Shown here piece by piece: positions 36,319 to 45,210 of a stretch of DNA of 51,802 nt. The stretch spans positions 1-51,802 of the forward strand of contig JAIRYW010000067.1 of assembly GCA_031267645.1 (NCBI GenBank). The letters are read 5' to 3'. The DNA is from Propionibacteriaceae bacterium (GTDB taxonomy: Bacteria > Actinomycetota > Actinomycetes > Propionibacteriales > Propionibacteriaceae). Both the position numbers and the translations under genes were made by a program. The notes beneath the pieces are model-generated. The model worked only from the letters and a program-made list of their open reading frames with translations, ran no database searches and had not been told where the DNA came from. How positions within the stretch are numbered: position 1 is the stretch's first letter; each line of letters starts with the position of its first letter.

Positions 36319-37317
36319 ATGAAGACACCCAGACTGATGGTCGCTTTGGCGGCCGGAGTGGGCGCAGCGACCCTCGCCCTGGCCGGCTGCGGTGGCTCTA
36401 ACGACCCCGACCCCGATTCCAGCGGCACCACCTCAGACTCTTTCACCATCGGCGTGGCCGTCATCGTCGACCATCCCTCGCTCCAGCTGATCCGCGACGG
36501 TCTGGCCGACTACCTGGCCGAGCAAGGCGTCCAGGTGCGGTACATCGACGAGAACGCCCAAGGCGAGACCTCCAACGCCGCCGCCATCGCCGCCAGCTTC
36601 GCCTCCAACGACCAACTCGACCTGATCGTGGCCATCTCGACTCCGATCGCCCAGGCCATCGTCCAGATGGAACGCGACCGTCCGATCGTCTTCGCCGGCG
36701 TGACCGACCCGGTCTCGACCGGCCTGGTGCCGAGTTGGGAAGCCTCTGGCACCAATGTCACCGGCACCTCCGACCTCAACCCCAACGCCAAGCCGATCGG
36801 CCTGATCCACGAGGTCCTGCCCGACGCCACCACCATCGGGGTGCTCTACTCCTCCTCCGAGGCCAACTCCGGCGTCCAAGTCGAGGCTTACAAAGCGGAG
36901 GCGGCCGAACTGGGCCTGACCATCCGCGAGTCCGCCATCACCAACTCGAGCGAGATCGCCTCCGGCATCCAGGCCTTGGCCGACGTCGACGCCGTGATCG
37001 TGCCGACGGACAACACCGTGGTGGCGGCCTTCGCCACCGTGATCGCCTTCGGCCAGCAGAACCAGCTGCCCATTTTCAGCGCCGACGCCGAATCGGTCAG
37101 CCAGGGCACCATCGCCACCCGTGGCATCAGTTACTACGAGCTGGGTCGCCACACCGGCGAGATGGCCCACCGGATTCTGGTCCAGGGCGTCGCCCCCGGT
37201 ACGATTCCTCCCTTGGTGGTCCAAGAGACCGAGCTCAAGGTCAACCCGGAGTCAGCCGAGCTGATGGGCGTGACTCTGAGCCAGTCCCTCTTGCGAGACG
37301 CCACCGTCGTCAGTTAG
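36319..37317 (+). CDS. ABC transporter substrate-binding lipoprotein (PF04392/TrpX type)
   Basis: 332-residue lipoprotein with signal AAGVGAATLALAGCGG (lipobox Cys at about residue 24). It is of the ABC substrate-binding family PF04392, with SFTIGVAVIVDHPSLQLIRDGL, the DLIVAISTPIAQAIVQ strand, PIVFAGVTDPVSTGLVPSW, GTSDLNP and VPTDNTVVAAFATVIAFGQQ. Members bind aromatic amino acids such as tryptophan, or other small molecules. GGAGAG 5 nt upstream favours the ATG at 36319 over the one four codons earlier. It is the first gene of a three-gene importer operon. Confidence 0.85.
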   Translation: MKTPRLMVALAAGVGAATLALAGCGGSNDPDPDSSGTTSDSFTIGVAVIVDHPSLQLIRDGLADYLAEQGVQVRYIDENAQGETSNAAAIAASFASNDQLDLIVAISTPIAQAIVQMERDRPIVFAGVTDPVSTGLVPSWEASGTNVTGTSDLNPNAKPIGLIHEVLPDATTIGVLYSSSEANSGVQVEAYKAEAAELGLTIRESAITNSSEIASGIQALADVDAVIVPTDNTVVAAFATVIAFGQQNQLPIFSADAESVSQGTIATRGISYYELGRHTGEMAHRILVQGVAPGTIPPLVVQETELKVNPESAELMGVTLSQSLLRDATVVS

Positions 37318-37371
37318 AACGGCTGAGGCCAGGCCCCGGTCCGACCCGAGGAGAGAGGTAGGCGCCACGGC

Positions 37372-38454
37372 GTGCTGTCCGCAATAGATCTGGGGCTGAT
37401 TTACGCCCTGTTGGCGCTGGGGGTCTTCTTGACCTTCCGGATCCTCAACTTCGCGGACCTGACGGTGGACGCCTCCTTCGTCACCGGAGGCGGGGCGGCG
37501 GCCATCTTGATCACCCACGGGGCGTCGCCTTGGTTGGCCACTGGCGCCGGTCTGGTGGCCGGCGCCGGGGCCGGCCTGGTGACCGGCCTGCTCCACACCA
37601 AACTCCACATCGACCCGCTGTTGGCCAGCATCCTCAACATGCTGGCCTTGTATTCGATCAATCTGCGCATCATGGGGGCGGGCAATCTGTCCCTGCTACG
37701 GGTCGACACCATCTTCACCGCCCTGCAACGGGACCGCATGATCGGCAGTTGGCTGTCGGTCCTGCTGCTAGGGGCCGCCGCCCTGGCCGTCAAGCTGGTC
37801 TTGGATTGGTTCTTGTCCACCGATTTCGGCCTGGCCGTGCAAGCCACCGGCGACAATCTAGGCATGGCCTCCAGCCTGGGGGTGAGCACCGACTGGACCA
37901 AGATCGTGACCTTGATGCTGGCCAACGGCCTGGTCGGGCTGTCCGGAGCGGTCATGGCGCAATACCAGGGCTTCATCGACATCGGCTCCGGCACCGGCTT
38001 GATCCTGGCCGGTCTGGCCTCGGTCATCGTCGGCAACGCCGTCTTGGGCACCCGTTTCATGTTCCTGGCCACCCTGGGCGTGGTGGTGGGCTCGGTGTTG
38101 TACCGTTTGGTCATTTTCTTCGCCCTCAAGTGGGAGTTCTTCCGGGCCCAGGACATGAAATTGATCTCCGCCGCCCTGGTCATCGTGGCCCTGGTGGTGT
38201 CGCAGTCCAAGACCCTGCGCAACTCTTTCTCCCGACTGTCGCCCTGGCGGCCCAAGGCCGACCTGCCGGAGCCGATGGGCATCCTGCCCACTCCCGGAGC
38301 GCCCCTGGCGGTGGCTCGGACCGATTCGCCGGTGGCCGCCAGACTGGCCGGCGGCGGTGCCGCTGAGGCCCCAGCGACCGATCCCGGCCGTCCCACCTTC
38401 CAACTCTCGCCGGGTGATTTGGAACGGCCCGAGCCAGAGGCAGGGGAGTCCTGA
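37372..38454 (+). CDS. ABC transporter permease (TrpY-like)
   Basis: 360-residue permease with about eight membrane segments between residues 1 and 285, in the branched-chain-like permease fold used by PF04392 systems (SAIDLGLIYALLALGVFLTFRILNFADLTVDASF at the start). The transport-coupling region is VQATGDNLGMASSLGVSTDWTKIV. The last 70 residues are a Pro/Ala-rich cytoplasmic tail with no family match. The GTG start has GAGGAGAGAGG 13 nt upstream, a long spacing. The stop shares one base with the ATPase start. Confidence 0.85.
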   Translation: MLSAIDLGLIYALLALGVFLTFRILNFADLTVDASFVTGGGAAAILITHGASPWLATGAGLVAGAGAGLVTGLLHTKLHIDPLLASILNMLALYSINLRIMGAGNLSLLRVDTIFTALQRDRMIGSWLSVLLLGAAALAVKLVLDWFLSTDFGLAVQATGDNLGMASSLGVSTDWTKIVTLMLANGLVGLSGAVMAQYQGFIDIGSGTGLILAGLASVIVGNAVLGTRFMFLATLGVVVGSVLYRLVIFFALKWEFFRAQDMKLISAALVIVALVVSQSKTLRNSFSRLSPWRPKADLPEPMGILPTPGAPLAVARTDSPVAARLAGGGAAEAPATDPGRPTFQLSPGDLERPEPEAGES

Positions 38455-39242
38455 TGCTGAGACTGAGCTCAGTGCGTAAGACCTTCTACGCCGGTACCGC
38501 CAACGAACGACGGGCTCTGCAGGGCATCGATTTGGAATTGGCCGAAGGCGATTTCGTCACCGTCATCGGCTCCAACGGAGCCGGCAAGTCGACCTTGCTC
38601 AACGTCATCGCCGGCAGCCTGCCGGTCGACGCCGGTCGGATCGAGATCGCCGGCCGCGACGTCACCCGGCTGCCGGAGCACAAACGGGCCAGCGGCATCG
38701 CCCGGGTCTTCCAAGACCCCCAGGCCGGCACCGCGCCCCATCTCAACATCGAGCAGAATCTGGCCGTGGCCCTGGTCCGGGGCCGCCGTCGCGGACTGGG
38801 CAAAGGCGTCACTCGGCAGCGGCGGCGCGATTTCCAAGACGAGCTGTCGACTCTGGGGCTGGGCCTGGAACAGCGTATGCGCCATCGCGTCGGTCTGCTG
38901 TCGGGCGGCCAACGCCAAGCCCTGTCCTTGCTGATGGCGTCTTTCACCCGGCCGCAGATCTTGCTCTTGGACGAGCACACCGCCGCCCTCGACCCCCAAC
39001 GGGCCGAATTGGTCTTGAGTTTGACCGGCCGGGTGGTGGCTGACAGCTCGCTGACCGCCTTGATGGTGACCCACAACATGGAGCACGCCCTGCGTTTGGG
39101 CAATCGTCTGCTGATGATGCACGAGGGCGAGATCATCCACGAGCTGGGGCCGCAGCAGAAAGCCAAGGCCACCATCCGCGACCTGCTCGACCTCTTCGCC
39201 CGCTCCAAGAGTTCGATGACCGACCGCAACCTGCTGAGTTGA
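38454..39242 (+). CDS. ABC transporter ATP-binding protein (TrpZ-like)
   Basis: 262-residue ATPase completing the importer. It has Walker A GSNGAGKST, Q-loop ARVFQDPQAG, signature LLSGGQRQALSLLMA and a Walker B region ILLLDEHTAALDP. His replaces the usual Pro of DEPT, a variant I associate with this transporter family. The switch region is MVTHNMEHALRLGNRL. The ATG overlaps the permease stop by one base (TGATG). A GC hairpin follows the stop. Confidence 0.88.
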   Translation: MLRLSSVRKTFYAGTANERRALQGIDLELAEGDFVTVIGSNGAGKSTLLNVIAGSLPVDAGRIEIAGRDVTRLPEHKRASGIARVFQDPQAGTAPHLNIEQNLAVALVRGRRRGLGKGVTRQRRRDFQDELSTLGLGLEQRMRHRVGLLSGGQRQALSLLMASFTRPQILLLDEHTAALDPQRAELVLSLTGRVVADSSLTALMVTHNMEHALRLGNRLLMMHEGEIIHELGPQQKAKATIRDLLDLFARSKSSMTDRNLLS

Positions 39243-39249
39243 GGACCCA

Positions 39250-39271
39250 CCCCGCCGGACGGTCGGCGGGG
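39250..39271 (+). terminator. Hairpin after ABC importer operon
   Basis: An 8-bp stem, CCCCGCCG with CGGCGGGG, encloses loop GACGGT, starting 8 nt after the ATPase stop. It lies in the convergent region with the glycosyltransferase gene. Confidence 0.5.
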
Positions 39272-39395
39272 GATGGCCGCCGGAGCCAGGTCTGAGCCAG
39301 GTCGCTGACGCAGGGAGGGCCCCGACGTCGATGTCGAGACCCTCCGCGGTTATGTCATCTGTCCGAGCTCCAGCCGCCCTGGGCGGGGCCGGGAC

Positions 39396-40451
39396 TCAGC
39401 CGACCGGGCCGAACCAGCGCCGGACGTGCTCGGCCACGGCCGATTCGAAGGCGTCGTCGTCGTGGTGGGCCCGCAGCCAATCGTCGAAGGAGCCCTCGAC
39501 CGACTGATCCAGCTCGCGCCGGCAAGCCTCAGTGTCGGTGACGGCCCGCAGCAGCATGGCTTCGGCCTGGCCGGGGGTGGTGTAGAGGAAGGGGTACTTG
39601 GCCGGCAACAGCGCCCGGGCCCAAGAGCGGTCCGGGAAGACGCCGACCGCCCCGGCCAACAGAGCCTCGATGTATTCCAGGCCGTAGGACTCCTCTTCGG
39701 CCGTGGCCAGGAAGGCGGTGGTGTGGGACAGGGCGTCCCAGTATTCCTCGCGCGAAGGCTTGAGCGGGCCGACCGAGGCCCAGCGCTGACGGGACAGCTC
39801 CATGGCCGGTTCGCTGACCAAATGGGCCTCGGTCAAACGGGCCTCGACCTGGATCTCGGTCTTGCGCGCCACCTTGGTCACGACGTCGATGAAGAGACGG
39901 GGTTGCTTGCGGGCCGAGACATAGATGGCCGGGTAGAGCACGACCGGCACCTTGGGCTCGTGACGGGACTGCACCCGTTCCAGCCGGATGCCCAGGTTGA
40001 CCCCGGAGATGCGGGCCCGCTCGGCCAGCGGCTTGACCGCCAGTCGGCCGACCAACTCGGCGATGGCGCGGGCGGTCCGCTCGGAGTTGGCGAAGGTGGG
40101 GAACAAGGCGCAGGACAGGGCCAGTTCGGCCTGCTCGACCTTGTCCCGGAAACGAGTGGTGTCCCACCAGACGAAGTTCATGATCCTCGGGCTGGCGGTT
40201 TGGGCGCTCAGGGTCCGCCAGGCGGAGACCGAGTCGATCACGTTCATGTTGATGAGCAAGGTGTCGTCGGCCGCCAACTGATCCAACGGCGCCACCTCGA
40301 AGTCGGGGTGGCGGGCGGGCTGTGAGCCGACCAAGATCGAGCCGGGGAAAACCCGCAAGAGTCGCTTGACGAGGTTGGTTCCGGCGTCGTGGCCGGAGAT
40401 CTCACCATTTGGTTCAATGATCAGATCCTCGTGCCGAATCGCAATTCTCAT
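39396..40451 (-). CDS. Glycosyltransferase-like (GT-B fold) protein
   Basis: 351-residue cytoplasmic protein resembling GT-B glycosyltransferases. The C-terminal half has the Glu-x7-Glu type donor-binding motif in ATAEEESYGLEYIEALLAGAVGVFPD. The N-terminal half starts with RIAIRHEDLIIEPNGEISGHDAGTNLVKRL and has MNFVWWDTTRF. No membrane segment is present. It stands alone, with no sugar-biosynthesis neighbours, so acceptor and donor are unknown. It is convergent with the ABC importer operon. The start is the only ATG consistent with an intact N-terminus. Confidence 0.6.
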   Translation of the reverse strand: MRIAIRHEDLIIEPNGEISGHDAGTNLVKRLLRVFPGSILVGSQPARHPDFEVAPLDQLAADDTLLINMNVIDSVSAWRTLSAQTASPRIMNFVWWDTTRFRDKVEQAELALSCALFPTFANSERTARAIAELVGRLAVKPLAERARISGVNLGIRLERVQSRHEPKVPVVLYPAIYVSARKQPRLFIDVVTKVARKTEIQVEARLTEAHLVSEPAMELSRQRWASVGPLKPSREEYWDALSHTTAFLATAEEESYGLEYIEALLAGAVGVFPDRSWARALLPAKYPFLYTTPGQAEAMLLRAVTDTEACRRELDQSVEGSFDDWLRAHHDDDAFESAVAEHVRRWFGPVG

Positions 40452-40811
40452 TTGTTAATGCCCCTGTCTCGGTCATCGGTGGTCGTTTCAATGAGGCCGC
40501 GCCGCCTCGTTCACGAGTTAGACGATACCGCCATCGTCGGGGCCACGGCGCCGGCTCGCCCACGACGTGAGCACAAGCCGACCAGGGGCTGGACCACCGG
40601 GCTGGGCCGCCGGGCTCGCCTCGGCCGCCCGCCGCGAGCCTGGCCGGGGAGAGCTCCCCCTAGTCAGGACTGACATCAGACGGCAGGATGACCAGTGGCG
40701 CCAGGATCCGTCGCGACGGGCCGCAGCAGCGTCCAGTCGCCTTGACAAAGCTGGTGCCGCATCGAGCGGCCCGGATGGACCGGACCGGCCAGATCGGCGA
40801 GGAGGCCTGGC
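40452..40811. other. 360-bp divergent intergenic region
   Basis: No gene is supported. A TTGACA hexamer at 40742-40747 could be a -35 for the hydrolase gene, but I see no good -10 at the right distance. A short palindrome GGGGAGAGCTCCCC lies near 40645. Nothing else is recognisable. Confidence 0.4.
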
Positions 40812-42332
40812 ATGACATCGTCTCGAGCGTCGGATCCGACAGTGCCAGCCGGCTTGGAACCGAGCCAAGTGACCGACTGGTGGGCTGGTTTGGATCGGCT
40901 GGAACGTCAGGATTTCTTCGCCCGGGCCCCCGACCTGATCCGGAACTTGGACGGCATGCCGGCTTCGACCAGGAACCTGCTCAACCGTGAGGCTTTGCAG
41001 CGCGATGTGGAGTGGTGGGAAGGACACCCGCTGGGCCCTGAGCCGACGCCGATCCTGCCCAGCCTCAGCCCGTATCCCACCCCACCCGTGTTCAATCCTG
41101 ACTGGGTGGCCTGGCAGGATCGCGCCAACCGCCGGGATGACATCATGGCTTTACGCGACGCCGTCGCGGCTGGAGGCGACCCGCCGCGCTACCTGCTCGA
41201 GTACCAGCCGACCTCGCTGGACCAGGACGAGCCTTACACGCTGTCGGCCATCGCCATCGGCAATCCCGACACGGCCGCCAACGTGGGCGTCTTCGTGGGC
41301 GGCATCACGACCAATCCACGGGACAAGATGGGGTCGTATTTGGAACAGATGGAGAACCTGCGTCAGAAAACCGGCCTCTGGGACGAGGACGACCAGACTT
41401 CCACCATCGTCTGGATGGGGTACAAAGCGCCTGAGTCCGGGGTGGACGGCCACACCTATCTGCAGTTCCGAGCCCGCGAGGGGGCGGAGGATCTGACCTA
41501 TTTCACCCAAGGTCTGGCCGAAACCCACCAGGGCCCGCTGAACCTGACCGTGTTGGGACATTCCTACGGCTCCTGCGTGTCCGGCATAGCCGCCGAAGGA
41601 CCAAATTACGGCGACCAGGTCGACCCCAAGATCGACAACCTGGTTCTGTTCGGGTCGCCTGGCATGGGCGGACCGGGTTCCAAGAAGGTGGTGCCCAATC
41701 TTTACAACGGCCACGAGAAGGGCGACAACTTGGTGGCTGGGGCGGCCGGCGTGACCCACTCCTTGGGATCGGACCCCGACAACGACGATGAGTTCATTCA
41801 ACTGTCAACGGCCGCCACGGCAGTGGGACGAGTCGGCCACGGCCACTCCGGTTATTTGGAAGACGGCACCACTTTTCAATTCAACGCCGCCGCCATAGTG
41901 GCCGGGAACCCGAGCAAAATCATCCCCAAGGGCAGTTCTCTGGAGATCCGGCCGACCCCCAGCCCCAGCCCTGGGCCACCCCCGGTCCCCCCCGAAGTAA
42001 GCAAACAAATCGGTCGAATATCGAAAACTCAACCCACCGCCCCAGCCTCGTCTAATGGTGTCGTGGGAGCGGGGCTGCTGGGTTCCGACCCTCAGGTCTT
42101 GCAAGCGGTGGCGCGCGACTTCGACGGCGCGGCCGATCAGTTACGGGCCTCGGCCCGTCGGCTGAACCAGTTGGTCGGCCAACTGCCCTGGTCCGGCCCG
42201 GACGTCCAACGCTTCCGCTCCCAGTGGAACAGCGACCATCGTCCGGCCATGAACGCCAGCGCCGGTCTGCTGGACCAGATCGGGGCCAGCCTGCGCCGCG
42301 ACGCCCAAGAACAGTTGACGACATCGGCTTGA
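40812..42332 (+). CDS. DUF1023 alpha/beta hydrolase with C-terminal WXG100-like domain
   Basis: 506-residue protein. Residues 1-130 are a helical N-terminal domain (VTDWWAGLDRLERQDFFARAPDLIRNLDGMPASTRNLLNRE) typical of DUF1023 hydrolases. Residues 140-370 are the hydrolase, with nucleophile Ser251 in VLGHSYGSCVSG and candidate His343-345 in VGRVGHGHSGY. A Pro/Ser linker (381-412) leads to residues 425-503, a helix, a W-S-G turn at 460-462 and a second helix, as in WXG100/ESX proteins. DUF1023 proteins are often linked to type VII secretion, but no ESX genes are here. GAGGAGG lies 6 nt before the ATG. Confidence 0.75.
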   Translation: MTSSRASDPTVPAGLEPSQVTDWWAGLDRLERQDFFARAPDLIRNLDGMPASTRNLLNREALQRDVEWWEGHPLGPEPTPILPSLSPYPTPPVFNPDWVAWQDRANRRDDIMALRDAVAAGGDPPRYLLEYQPTSLDQDEPYTLSAIAIGNPDTAANVGVFVGGITTNPRDKMGSYLEQMENLRQKTGLWDEDDQTSTIVWMGYKAPESGVDGHTYLQFRAREGAEDLTYFTQGLAETHQGPLNLTVLGHSYGSCVSGIAAEGPNYGDQVDPKIDNLVLFGSPGMGGPGSKKVVPNLYNGHEKGDNLVAGAAGVTHSLGSDPDNDDEFIQLSTAATAVGRVGHGHSGYLEDGTTFQFNAAAIVAGNPSKIIPKGSSLEIRPTPSPSPGPPPVPPEVSKQIGRISKTQPTAPASSNGVVGAGLLGSDPQVLQAVARDFDGAADQLRASARRLNQLVGQLPWSGPDVQRFRSQWNSDHRPAMNASAGLLDQIGASLRRDAQEQLTTSA

Positions 42333-42511
42333 GGCCGACCGGGTCGACCGTCTGCCGCGCTAGCCGGGGACCGGGCTGGCTGGGTCCGCCGCCGGTAGGG
42401 GAGTTCTCCCCATGGCGCTTCGACGGGAGCCGACCTAAGCTGACGCCAGTGGCCTCGATCCTTCGCCCAGTCCGCAGCCTGGGTGAGGCCACCAGCCTCT
42501 CCTCCCCCGGA

Positions 42512-42561
42512 GGCCACGCCGGGGACCGCTCTCTAGAGGCAGAGCGGTTCCCGGTGTGGTC
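42512..42561. other. Long stem-loop upstream of purT
   Basis: An 18-bp stem with two G-U pairs (42514-42531 with 42542-42559) encloses a 10-nt loop, and two further closing pairs extend it. It lies 180 nt after the DUF1023 stop and 68 nt before the purT ATG. It could be a terminator for the upstream gene or a leader structure. I found no match to a known purine or ZTP riboswitch. Otherwise 42333-42629 holds no gene. Confidence 0.55.
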
Positions 42562-42629
42562 CCGGGCTCTTTGGCGGCGACCGGGCCATTAGGGTAGGTG
42601 GCAGATCCATCGTCTTGAGAAGGGGTCTT

Positions 42630-43859
42630 ATGCCCACCCAACGCGGTCTCATCCCACCCGGCGTCGTCGGCACGCCTTTCAGCCCCCGCGCCACCCGCGT
42701 CATGCTGTTGGGGTCGGGCGAGTTAGGCAAAGAGGTCGCCATCGAGCTGGCCCGTTTCGGGGTCGAGGTCGTCGCGGTCGACCGGTACGCCCAAGCCCCG
42801 GCCATGGCGGTGGCGCAGAGCAGCCATGTGGTCGACATGTTGGACGGCGCCGCTCTGGGCCGGTTGATCGAACAGGAACGGCCCGATCTGATCGTGCCCG
42901 AGGTCGAGGCCATCGACACCGCTTTGTTGGAGCGGCTGGAGGCCGAGGGGCGGGCCAGAGTGGCCCCGACCGCCCGTGCCACCCGCCTGACCATGGACCG
43001 CGAGGGCGTGCGTCGTCTGGCGGCCGAGGAACTGGGTCTGCCCACCTCGCCCTATTTCTTCGCCGACTCCCTGGGCCAGCTCGGCGCCGCCATCGACCGA
43101 CTGGGTCTGCCCTGCGTGGTCAAACCGGTGATGTCCTCCTCCGGCCACGGCCAATCGGTCGTGCGATCGCCGGACCAGGTCGAGCCGGCTTGGGAGCAAG
43201 CTCAGTCCGGCGGCCGGGCCGCTCGCCAGGGGGCCAGCCGGGTGATCGTGGAGGGCTTCATCGACTTCGATTACGAGATCACTTTGCTGACGGTCCAACA
43301 CCGCGACGGCGTCACCTTCTTGGATCCGGTCGGGCATCTTCAGATCGACGGCGACTACCGGGAGTCTTGGCAACCCCAGCCGATGACGGACCAGGCCCTG
43401 GCCGAAGCCCGTCGTATCGCCAGCGCCATCACCTCGGCCCTGGGCGGCTGGGGCATCTTCGGCGTCGAATTATTCGTCCGGGGCGACCAGGTCATCTTCT
43501 CCGAGGTCTCGCCCCGTCCCCATGACACCGGTCTGGTCACCTTGGTCTCCCAGGACCTGTCCGAATTCGCCCTGCACGCCCGGGCCGTGTTGGGTCTGCC
43601 GGTGCCGGCTGTGACCTGCCTGGGGCCGTCGGCCAGCCGCGCCATCACGGTCGAGGGCCATGGCGTGCCGGTCTTCCACGGCCTGGACCAGGCTTTGGCC
43701 CAACCCAGCGTCCAGATCCGTCTCTTCGGCAAGCCCAAGGTGGAGGGGCATCGTCGTGTCGCCGTGGTGGCGGCGCGCGGTCAGGACCTCGACCAGGCCC
43801 GCCAGCGTTGTCAGAGGGCGGCCGAGGCGCTGGTGGTGGAGTTGGAGCCCCGGCCTTGA
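42630..43859 (+). CDS. purT: Formate-dependent phosphoribosylglycinamide formyltransferase (PurT)
   Basis: 409-residue ATP-grasp enzyme that uses formate and ATP to make formyl-GAR in purine synthesis. It has the N-terminal dinucleotide-like [31 protein letters not shown], the ATP-grasp [15 protein letters not shown], the metal-binding [14 protein letters not shown] and [16 protein letters not shown]. Length is normal. The ATG at 42630 has GAGAAGGGG upstream. A TAGGGT hexamer at 42590 may be the -10. Using formate instead of formyl-tetrahydrofolate implies that formate is available in the cell. Confidence 0.93.
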   Translation: MPTQRGLIPPGVVGTPFSPRATRVMLLGSGELGKEVAIELARFGVEVVAVDRYAQAPAMAVAQSSHVVDMLDGAALGRLIEQERPDLIVPEVEAIDTALLERLEAEGRARVAPTARATRLTMDREGVRRLAAEELGLPTSPYFFADSLGQLGAAIDRLGLPCVVKPVMSSSGHGQSVVRSPDQVEPAWEQAQSGGRAARQGASRVIVEGFIDFDYEITLLTVQHRDGVTFLDPVGHLQIDGDYRESWQPQPMTDQALAEARRIASAITSALGGWGIFGVELFVRGDQVIFSEVSPRPHDTGLVTLVSQDLSEFALHARAVLGLPVPAVTCLGPSASRAITVEGHGVPVFHGLDQALAQPSVQIRLFGKPKVEGHRRVAVVAARGQDLDQARQRCQRAAEALVVELEPRP

Positions 43860-43989
43860 ACCAGCCGGGCTGACCGGGCCGGCGGTTCGGCGTCCCCGGC
43901 CCCTGGCCCGGCCGCCAGAGGCCGACTCGGCCCTCGTCGGCACCCGCCGACCCGCCGCCAGCGGCCCCCGGCGGCGTCTGTCCCAGCGC

Positions 43990-44817
43990 TCAGTCGGGCA
44001 GGCCCAACAGTTCCAGCATGGCGTGCCCGACGCCGGAGTCGTGGTGGGGGCGGGCCCTGCCGAAGCCCCGCTCCAGCAGCAGGGGGTGGGCGTTGTCCAT
44101 GGCGAAGGGATGGCCGGCCAATTCCAACATGGACAGATCGTTCGGCATGTCGCCGAAGGCCGCCAATTGACTGGCTTCGAGGCCTAATTCGGCCATCAGA
44201 TCGCGCAGGGCACTGCCCTTGGAGACGCCGGGGGCGGACAGTTCCAGCAGACCGGAGTCCCGGACGAAGGAGAAGGTGACGTCGAGCCGGCCGGCCACGA
44301 TCGGCTCGACCAACCGCATCAAGGTCACCGTCTCGGTCCCCAAGCTGAGCACCAGCAGCTTGATGGCCTGGCCAGCCCGCAGCAGCTCACCCATGTCGTC
44401 GGCCTCCACCGTGGCCTCGGCGAAGTCGCCCTGTAGGGGGAAACCGGACAGCCGGCCCCAGCCATCGACGTATTCGAGGGCGAAGAGGAGGCCGGGCAGG
44501 GCCCGCTCGAGATCTTCCACCACCGCCGCAGTGTCCGCCGTCGGTACCTGGTGGGCGGTCGTGACCCGCTCCGTGAAGATGTCGTAGTGGACCGCCCCGT
44601 TGCTGGCTATGACATAGGGATGGACTGGCACCAGGGGTTCCAAGACGTCCAGCCAACGAGCCGGGCGGCCGGTCGCGAAGACCATGCGCACACCTCGCTC
44701 GGCGGCGGCGTGAACAGCTTTGGCGTTGAGATCGGACACCTGCCCATCGGCGTCCAAGAAGGTGCCGTCCAGGTCGGTCGCCACCAGGCGGACGGGCGGG
44801 CTCGGTCTGACTGTCAT
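43990..44817 (-). CDS. HAD-IIB (Cof-type) phosphatase
   Basis: About 275 residues of the Cof/HAD-IIB family. Motif I is VATDLDGTFLD (nucleophile Asp and acid/base Asp), motif II is FATGRP, the lysine motif III is in GVSKGSALRDL and motif IV is AFGDMPNDLSML. The cap is the type IIB alpha/beta domain in the middle. Relatives dephosphorylate sugar phosphates, flavin or nucleotide phosphates; the substrate is unknown. The start is unsure: ATG 44817 is used, but a GTG three codons upstream fits the GGTGGAGG spacing in another way. Confidence 0.8.
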   Translation of the reverse strand: MTVRPSPPVRLVATDLDGTFLDADGQVSDLNAKAVHAAAERGVRMVFATGRPARWLDVLEPLVPVHPYVIASNGAVHYDIFTERVTTAHQVPTADTAAVVEDLERALPGLLFALEYVDGWGRLSGFPLQGDFAEATVEADDMGELLRAGQAIKLLVLSLGTETVTLMRLVEPIVAGRLDVTFSFVRDSGLLELSAPGVSKGSALRDLMAELGLEASQLAAFGDMPNDLSMLELAGHPFAMDNAHPLLLERGFGRARPHHDSGVGHAMLELLGLPD

Positions 44818-44883
44818 CGCCTCCACCCTATCGACTCCGTCGCTCGGGCGGCCCGGCGGCCACTTCCGTCGCCCAGCTCCAGC

Positions 44884-44889
44884 TAGACT
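44884..44889 (+). promoter_or_regulatory. -10 box of tRNA(CAT) gene
   Basis: TAGACT, 20 nt upstream of the mature tRNA end. The -35 is weak. Confidence 0.45.
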
Positions 44890-44909
44890 CGACCGGCAGC
44901 GGCCCGTCG

Positions 44910-44983
44910 GGGGCGGTAGCTCAGCTGGTCAGAGCAGAGGACTCATAATCCTCCGGTCGCGGGTTCGAGCCCCGCCCGCCCCA
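44910..44983 (+). tRNA. tRNA-Met elongator (CAT; could be Ile2)
   Basis: A 74-nt cloverleaf. Acceptor GGGGCGG pairs with CCGCCCC, discriminator A. The D arm is GCTCAGCTGGTCAGAGC. The anticodon stem GAGGA/TCCTC encloses CTCATAA (anticodon CAT), and the T arm is GCGGGTTCGAGCCCCGC. CCA is not encoded. It does not look like an initiator (no GGG run in the anticodon stem). A CAT anticodon fits elongator Met or lysidine-modified Ile2, and the sequence does not decide. Its 3' 19 nt belong to a 68-bp direct repeat. Confidence 0.9.
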
Positions 44984-45032
44984 CGATCCACCTTCTGAGG
45001 CCGTTTCGCCCTCCTGAATGGGGGCTCGAACC
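44965..45032 (+). repeat. 68-bp direct repeat, copy 1 (overlaps tRNA 3' end)
   Basis: Starts in the T loop (TCGAGCCCCGCCC...) and runs 49 nt past the tRNA. It is identical at every base to 45143-45210, 178 bp away. The unit also has near-palindromic ends (TCGAGCCCC and GGGGCTCGA). It resembles the tRNA 3'-end duplication left by tyrosine-recombinase integration. Confidence 0.85.
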
Positions 45033-45053
45033 CGAGAGGGCGCGAGCGTCAAG

Positions 45054-45078
45054 CGGGACAGCCCAGTGGGCTGTCCCG
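45054..45078. other. Perfect hairpin between the 68-bp repeats
   Basis: An 11-bp stem, CGGGACAGCCC with GGGCTGTCCCG, encloses a 3-nt AGT loop, inside the 110-bp spacer. It could act as the tRNA terminator or be part of a recombination site. Confidence 0.6.
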
Positions 45079-45142
45079 TAGCGAGCGGTCCGCCGACCGG
45101 CCGGAGGCCGGGCCAGGACGGCGACAGGCGCAGCCTGGAGCG

Positions 45143-45210
45143 TCGAGCCCCGCCCGCCCCACGATCCACCTTCTGAGGCCGTTTCGCCCTCCTGAATGGG
45201 GGCTCGAACC
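45143..45210 (+). repeat. 68-bp direct repeat, copy 2
   Basis: Perfect copy of 44965-45032, containing the tRNA 3' terminal 19 nt but no remaining tRNA. This would be the displaced end of an att duplication. Confidence 0.85.

Noticed and set aside
42333-42629. ZTP or purine riboswitch ahead of purT
   Set aside because: I looked for the CCGCCTGGGC and related conserved cores and found only a partial, differently spaced resemblance.
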